Assembly: GCF_900239935.1 (NCBI RefSeq)
Contig: NZ_LT965929.1
Coordinates: 597,001-661,000, forward strand
Length of the DNA: 64,000 nucleotides
Direction of reading: 5' to 3'
Origin: Pseudoalteromonas carrageenovora IAM 12662
GTDB lineage: Bacteria; Pseudomonadota; Gammaproteobacteria; Enterobacterales; Alteromonadaceae
Shown: positions 58,968-64,000 of the stretch, one piece after another
Numbering within the stretch: the stretch's first letter is position 1
Layout: the number at the start of each line of letters is the position of its first letter
Program-made: the position numbers and the translations under genes
The notes under the pieces: model-generated
Databases searched by the model: none
Seen by the model: only the letters and a program-made list of their open reading frames with translations
Told to the model about the DNA's origin: nothing

Positions 58968-60962
58968 ATGGACGCAATTTCGCAGTTGTTTTACCTGCAT
59001 GGCATAGGCTATGAATTCACTAAGTATACAGGTGAACAGGTATTTTTTAGCGAAGACACGCGCAAACGTGCCTTACAATGTTGTGGCGTAGATACAAATA
59101 ATGAAGCGCAAATAGCTCAACTAAATTATGATTTAGATGCCTCCAATTGGTTAGGTCTAGTCGCAAACGTTAGTTTGGTTGAGCAACAAAGCCCGCTCTT
59201 AAAAATTAAAATAGATGAGCGCCAGCAGAATTTACCAGTCAACATAACTGTACCTTCTTTGAATATAAATATTACACTCAATAATCTGTATAACTTAGCA
59301 GTCACAGGTGAATACTATTTACATGGTGTTCGTTATATCGAGCTTGCTGTGCCAATTAATGAAATGCCGATTGGCTATCATGATGCGGCTGTTAAAGTAG
59401 GTGAACAGCTTGCTCGTACTCAAATTTGGAGTGTTCCTGATCAGGTTTTTCAGGTTGAAGACGTAAAGCGTACGGGGCTTTCAATTCAGCTTTATACATT
59501 AAAAAATAAAGCACAATTAGGTGTAGGTGACTTTAACGATTTACTTGAGCTAACTGCTCTTTGTGGAACGAAAAATATGGATTATATATTACTTAATCCT
59601 CTGCATTTACTCTTTGCCAATATACCAGAGCGAGCAAGTCCATATAGCCCTAATAGCCGTGCGTTGCTTAATCCTCTTTATATTTCTGTCGCACTTAGTG
59701 CAGATGCACAAAATAATACGCAATTAAATGTACTTATGGATAGTGATGATGTAATTGATTTATTAAACGCAACCGATCAGTTTATTAATTACCATAAGGT
59801 TAGCCAGGTCAAATATGCTTTGTTTAAAGCGCTTTATAATCATTTTGAATTAACAGCCAGTAATGAAAGGCGTGAAGCGTTTGATAAATTTTGTAATGAA
59901 AATTTAAGTACACTTTCTACGCTAAATTCAACAGAGCCAGCATTTGATTATTACTTACAATGGCAAGCTACTGTGCAGTTAGCGCTTTGCCAACAAAGCT
60001 GTAAGGACCAAGGAATGGCGATTGGCTTAATCAACGACCTCGCCGTTGGTTGTGCTGGTGATGGAGCTGAATTTTATAATCAGCAAGCATTATTCTCTGA
60101 GGGAGCAAATGTTGGTGCACCGCCAGATCCATGGGCGGAAGCCGGACAAAACTGGGGGTTACCTGCATTAAATCCACAGAGCTTACAACATAACAATTAT
60201 CAATATTACCGCTCTTTAATACGCGCCAATATGCAAAGTGTAGGCGGTTTACGAATAGATCATGTTATGGCAATTAGGCGTTTATGGTGGTGCTTTGAAA
60301 CTAACGGGCACCAAGATGGTTGCTATGTTTACTATCCGTTTGAGCATTTACTCGCTATTTTAAAAATTGAATCGCATATCAATCAAAGCATTGTTATTGG
60401 TGAAGATTTAGGCATAGTTCCACCTGAAGTAAAACACGCGTTATCTACCAGTGGGATTTTTTCAAATAGTTTATTTTATTTTGAAAAACATCACGATGGT
60501 GAGTTTTTATCAGTAGATGACTTAGCGCCTCATTGCTTGTTAATGATAGCTAATCATGACGTGCCGCCTTTCTCGGGCTGGTGGTGTCACGATGATTTAA
60601 ATATTAAACAACAATATGAATTGATTAATAAAAGTGAATACGAGCAACAAAAACAACAAAGAATTCAAGAGCAGCATAAGCTTTTACGTTTTATAAACAG
60701 CCACAGCAATAAACCTGAACTAGTATTAAATAGTAATGCAACAGATGTTTATGCTCAGCTAGCGCTTTGTTTAGCAGGTTCTCAATCAGGCCTATTCGCG
60801 CTACAAATAGATGATTTAGATGAGCAAAAGTACCCCGTTAACATCCCCGGTACAGATAAAGAGTATCCTAATTGGCGTCGTGTATTAACGCACTCAAGTA
60901 AAGATATTTTTACTAAAAATGCTCCGCTATTAGCTGCTATAGACTCAATAAGGAAAGGTTAA
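58968..60962 (+). CDS. malQ: 4-alpha-glucanotransferase (amylomaltase)
   Basis: A 664-aa GH77 enzyme that rearranges alpha-1,4-glucans. Catalytic residues: nucleophile Asp in GGLRIDHVMAIRRLWW, Glu in VIGEDLGIVPPEV, and Asp in MIANHDVPPFSGWW. The N-terminal extra domain (about 1-150) is as in long proteobacterial MalQ. It joins the CBM48 gene by 9 bp and glgB directly. Confidence 0.94.
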   Translation: MDAISQLFYLHGIGYEFTKYTGEQVFFSEDTRKRALQCCGVDTNNEAQIAQLNYDLDASNWLGLVANVSLVEQQSPLLKIKIDERQQNLPVNITVPSLNINITLNNLYNLAVTGEYYLHGVRYIELAVPINEMPIGYHDAAVKVGEQLARTQIWSVPDQVFQVEDVKRTGLSIQLYTLKNKAQLGVGDFNDLLELTALCGTKNMDYILLNPLHLLFANIPERASPYSPNSRALLNPLYISVALSADAQNNTQLNVLMDSDDVIDLLNATDQFINYHKVSQVKYALFKALYNHFELTASNERREAFDKFCNENLSTLSTLNSTEPAFDYYLQWQATVQLALCQQSCKDQGMAIGLINDLAVGCAGDGAEFYNQQALFSEGANVGAPPDPWAEAGQNWGLPALNPQSLQHNNYQYYRSLIRANMQSVGGLRIDHVMAIRRLWWCFETNGHQDGCYVYYPFEHLLAILKIESHINQSIVIGEDLGIVPPEVKHALSTSGIFSNSLFYFEKHHDGEFLSVDDLAPHCLLMIANHDVPPFSGWWCHDDLNIKQQYELINKSEYEQQKQQRIQEQHKLLRFINSHSNKPELVLNSNATDVYAQLALCLAGSQSGLFALQIDDLDEQKYPVNIPGTDKEYPNWRRVLTHSSKDIFTKNAPLLAAIDSIRKG

Positions 60963-63167
60963 ATGAGCAGTACAAATAATACAGAATATGATGAGCAGGT
61001 AAATGCATTAAATGCAGGGCGATTCAAAGACCCTTTTAGTTTTTTAGGGGCACATAAAACAAATTCAGATATAGAAATTCGTCTTTATTTACCCTCAGCG
61101 ATCAGTGCAAGCATTACGTTAAATGAAAATAGTGTTGAAGCTAAACGATATAAAGACACTGATTTATTTATAGCTAAGGTAAAAGAGCTACCCACAAAGC
61201 CCTACCAATGCAGTGCTCAATATTCAAATACCCTCTCTACCTTTTATGACGAATATAGCTTTGAGAGCGCACTTGATACAGACGCCATGTATTTATTTAA
61301 TGAAGGTAGCCTAGAACATGCTTACTCTCATTTTGGCGCCCATTTTAGCTCTTTGCAAAACGTAGAAGGTGTACGTTTTTGTGTTTGGGCACCTAATGCA
61401 GCAAGTGTATCTGTAATTGGTGAGTTTAATTTTTGGCAAGCTAATCGTCATTTTATGCGCTTTCATCCAGCAAGTGGTGTGTGGGAATTATTTATTCCTA
61501 AGCTTGAGGCTGATATGTGTTACAAGTTTGCTATTACTGCACAAAGTGGAGAAGTGCTTGAAAAAGCGGACCCTTTTGCTTTTAAAATGCAACAAGCACC
61601 GGGTACAGCAAGTGTTTTGCAATATAAACCTGAGCCAATAACGTTAAGTGAAAGTGCATTAACCAATAGGCAAAAGCGAAATCATATAGATGCGCCAATA
61701 AGCATATACGAAGTACATTTAGGCTCATGGCAGCGAGAAGAGAATAATCGTTATTTAAGTTACACAGAGCTTGCCGACAAACTAGTTAGCTATGCGCAAG
61801 AGATGGAGTTTACCCACCTACAACTTATGCCAATAAGTGAATACCCATTTGATGGCTCATGGGGCTATCAACCCGTGGGCTTATTTGCACCAACTAGCCG
61901 CTTTGGCGACTACAACAGCTTTAAATATTTTGTAGAGCAATGTCATAAAGCCAATATAGGTATATTACTTGATTGGGTGCCGGGTCATTTTCCTAGTGAT
62001 CCGCATGGGTTACATCGATTTGATGGCACTCATTTATATGAGCATGCTGATATGCGCCAAGGTTTTCACCCTGATTGGAATACCTACATATACAACTACG
62101 ACCGCCCAGAGGTAAAAAGCTTTTTAATTTCTAACGCGATGTATTGGCTACATCAATTTGGTTTGGATGGGCTGAGAGTAGACGCTGTAGCTTCCATGCT
62201 TTATTTAGATTACAGCCGAAAAGAAGGTGAATGGGTCGCTAATTGTTATGGCGGACGTGAAAACTTAGGTGCAATAGAGTGCTTAAAACAAGTGAACATG
62301 CGCAGCTACAAAAATAACCCTGGCATTATGATGGTGGCTGAAGAGTCAACGGCTTGGCCTGGTGTAACTCAAAGTGTTGAACACAACGGGCTTGGGTTTG
62401 GCTATAAATGGAATATGGGGTGGATGAACGACAGCCTTCATTATATGCAGCATGACCCTTTGTACCGTCAGCATCATCACCACGAAATGACCTTTTCTAT
62501 GGTCTACGCTTTTAGCGAAAACTACATATTACCGCTTAGCCATGATGAAGTAGTTCATGGCAAAGGCTCTTTAATTGAAAAAATGCCAGGTGATGATTGG
62601 CAAAAATTTGCAAATTTACGCGCTTATTACGCATTTATGTGGGCGCATCCGGGTAAAAAACTATTGTTTATGGGCGGTGAAATAGCTCAGCGTAAAGAGT
62701 GGGGGCATGACCACTCTATCGATTGGCATTTACTTGAGCATCAAAGCCATAACGGAGTAAAGCTAACGGTTAAAGCACTTAATACTGTTTATAAAAATCA
62801 ACCTGCTTTGTACGAGCTTGATTCTAGCGCTGCTGGTTTTACTTGGATTGATAATAACAACAACCAACAAAGTATTTTGAGCTTTGTACGTTATGCAAAA
62901 ACTGCCAAAGACTTTGTCGTTGTTATTGCTAATTTTACACCCGCTTCGTATGAAAATTACGTCATTGGTGTACCAAATAAAGGGCAATATAAAGTTATCT
63001 TAAATACAGATGAAACACAGTTTTTTGGTTCAGGAATTAAAGTAACAGATAACCCATCGCAAATTGTAAACACAATCGATGAAGACAATCATGGTTTCAA
63101 GCAAAGTATTTCTATTGCCATTGGTGGCCTAACCACTATTTACTTACAAAAGGTTGATGATGAGTAA
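60963..63167 (+). CDS. glgB: 1,4-alpha-glucan branching enzyme
   Basis: A 734-aa GH13 enzyme that forms the alpha-1,6 branches of glycogen. Two N-terminal CBM48-like modules (about 10-100 and 110-225, GVRFCVWAPNAASVSVIGEFNFW) precede the barrel: WGYQPVGLFAPTSRFGD, GLDGLRVDAVASML (nucleophile Asp), VAEESTAWP (acid Glu), LPLSHDEVVHGKGSL. Ends 8 bases inside glgX. Confidence 0.96.
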   Translation: MSSTNNTEYDEQVNALNAGRFKDPFSFLGAHKTNSDIEIRLYLPSAISASITLNENSVEAKRYKDTDLFIAKVKELPTKPYQCSAQYSNTLSTFYDEYSFESALDTDAMYLFNEGSLEHAYSHFGAHFSSLQNVEGVRFCVWAPNAASVSVIGEFNFWQANRHFMRFHPASGVWELFIPKLEADMCYKFAITAQSGEVLEKADPFAFKMQQAPGTASVLQYKPEPITLSESALTNRQKRNHIDAPISIYEVHLGSWQREENNRYLSYTELADKLVSYAQEMEFTHLQLMPISEYPFDGSWGYQPVGLFAPTSRFGDYNSFKYFVEQCHKANIGILLDWVPGHFPSDPHGLHRFDGTHLYEHADMRQGFHPDWNTYIYNYDRPEVKSFLISNAMYWLHQFGLDGLRVDAVASMLYLDYSRKEGEWVANCYGGRENLGAIECLKQVNMRSYKNNPGIMMVAEESTAWPGVTQSVEHNGLGFGYKWNMGWMNDSLHYMQHDPLYRQHHHHEMTFSMVYAFSENYILPLSHDEVVHGKGSLIEKMPGDDWQKFANLRAYYAFMWAHPGKKLLFMGGEIAQRKEWGHDHSIDWHLLEHQSHNGVKLTVKALNTVYKNQPALYELDSSAAGFTWIDNNNNQQSILSFVRYAKTAKDFVVVIANFTPASYENYVIGVPNKGQYKVILNTDETQFFGSGIKVTDNPSQIVNTIDEDNHGFKQSISIAIGGLTTIYLQKVDDE

Positions 63168-64000
63168 TCTATTCGATGCTGCCCATGGCAATGTAGAGCC
63201 ACTGGGTTCGAGTGTTAGTGATAACGGTGTAAACTTTTCGTTATATGCACCTAATGCAAGCCAAGCTTATGTCTGTTTGTTTGATAAAAGTGGTCATTCA
63301 GAAATTTTAAAAATGGCAATGAACATCAACGAAGGTGGCGTGTGGAGTATTCATATATCACCACTTAGCGCAGGGGCACTTTACGGTTTTAGGGTTGAAG
63401 GAGAATATAATCCATCACATGGTTTGCTGTTTAATGAAAACAAGTTACTAATTGACCCATACGCGAAAGACATTTTTGGTGAGTTTACATGGAGTGAGCG
63501 CCATTATGGGCAAATGCCAATTGGCACAAAAAGCTGTGTTAATAATTCTATTGATATTCCAAAATCTAAAGTAGCTGCTCAGGTTCATTACGAGCATAAG
63601 AAGCCAAAGCATCGCTGGTCTAATACTGTTATTTACGAATGCCACGTTAAAGGAACTACTTGTCGTCATCCTAAAATACCTAAATCTTTACAAGGTAAGT
63701 TTTTAGGGTTGAGTCACCCAAGTTTTATTGAGCATTTACATAATTTAGGCGTAACCGCAGTAGAGTTATTACCTGTTCATGCGTTTATTAGTGAACAATT
63801 TTTAACAGCCAAAGGGCTTCAAAACTATTGGGGTTACAACACACTAAACTTTTTTACTCCCCATAAAGACTATTTAGTAAATGACGATATAAACGAATTT
63901 AAGCAAATGGTTAAGCAGTTTCACGACGCCGACATAGAAGTGATACTCGACGTTGTTTACAACCACACAGCAGAAGCTGGTAACGATGGCCCAATATTGT
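63160..64000 (+). CDS. glgX: glycogen debranching enzyme, N-terminal part
   Basis: The gene runs off the window edge; 280 codons are visible with no stop. CBM48-like start GSSVSDNGVNFSLYAPNA, then YGFRVEGEYNPSHG, LLIDPYAKDI, VIYECHVKGTT, LLPVHAFIS, NYWGYNTLNFFTPH, and VILDVVYNHTAE, as in GlgX/TreX isoamylase-type enzymes that hydrolyse alpha-1,6 links. It overlaps glgB by 8 bases (start 63160), so the two are coupled. The catalytic Asp and Glu lie beyond the edge. Confidence 0.92.
   Translation, partial: MSNLFDAAHGNVEPLGSSVSDNGVNFSLYAPNASQAYVCLFDKSGHSEILKMAMNINEGGVWSIHISPLSAGALYGFRVEGEYNPSHGLLFNENKLLIDPYAKDIFGEFTWSERHYGQMPIGTKSCVNNSIDIPKSKVAAQVHYEHKKPKHRWSNTVIYECHVKGTTCRHPKIPKSLQGKFLGLSHPSFIEHLHNLGVTAVELLPVHAFISEQFLTAKGLQNYWGYNTLNFFTPHKDYLVNDDINEFKQMVKQFHDADIEVILDVVYNHTAEAGNDGPIL

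Overview
The window looks like chromosomal DNA of a marine gammaproteobacterium of the Alteromonadales, most likely Pseudoalteromonas. This is an inference from AT-rich DNA, the gene set (a large TonB-dependent receptor, a CBM9/DUF5916 outer-membrane protein, a DUF3081 gene, an ast operon, a complete bet operon, glycogen genes) and the protein sequences. No rRNA, tRNA or CRISPR array was seen.

Layout. 1-211: 3' end of a fadE-like acyl-CoA dehydrogenase with its terminators. 300-6721: an accessory island, bounded by a 17-bp direct repeat, that holds a decayed integron and transposon relics. Its integrase gene (394-1623, minus) still has a perfect LexA box but is broken by a MITE and a frameshift. 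It is followed by four attC-like sites, two gene-less cassettes, and two cassettes with unknown genes (a secreted 366-aa protein and a 137-aa membrane protein). Then come an IS110-family transposase without its N-terminus and a REP-associated (Y1) transposase gene with an in-frame TGA. 6787-9767: a small-molecule kinase-like gene and upp-uraA (uracil salvage). 9914-14680: an operon that encodes a complete predicted glucosylglycerate (or mannosylglycerate) cycle, with a glycerate kinase-phosphatase fusion, a synthase and a phosphorylase.

14785-31426: TonB receptor, cytochrome b562-like protein, OsmC protein, zinc-independent L31 (rpmE2) behind a Zur-like palindrome, a GAF-GGDEF protein, a YdjM-like protein, a divergent LysR/MFS pair, an aldo-keto reductase plus ABM monooxygenase, two small membrane proteins separated by two stem-loops, a hydratase-family protein, a DUF6058-like protein, dapA and rhlE. 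31463-39763: amidase, FAD-dependent dehydrogenase, fdxA, CBM9/DUF5916 protein and a GGDEF-EAL protein.

39880-45725: a choline-to-betaine operon (betI-betB-betA-short BCCT transporter-porin) with a BetI-type operator. 46066-50539: two small coupled genes, a DUF1704 (MATCAP-like) peptidase, a type III-fold ornithine/lysine decarboxylase and a periplasmic binding protein. 50630-55826: arginine succinyltransferase operon astC-astA-astD with a DUF1338 dioxygenase, and a divergent AsnC/Lrp regulator. 56168-58277: a binding protein-Cache fusion and a membrane-anchored propeller protein. 58656-64000: glycogen operon (stand-alone CBM48 protein, malQ, glgB, start of glgX).

Two themes stand out. Three osmolyte or carbon-storage modules lie in one window (glucosylglycerate, glycine betaine, glycogen). 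A MITE family with TA target sites is present as three copies and one relic; one copy killed the integrase, and two form the 3' ends of neighbouring genes.
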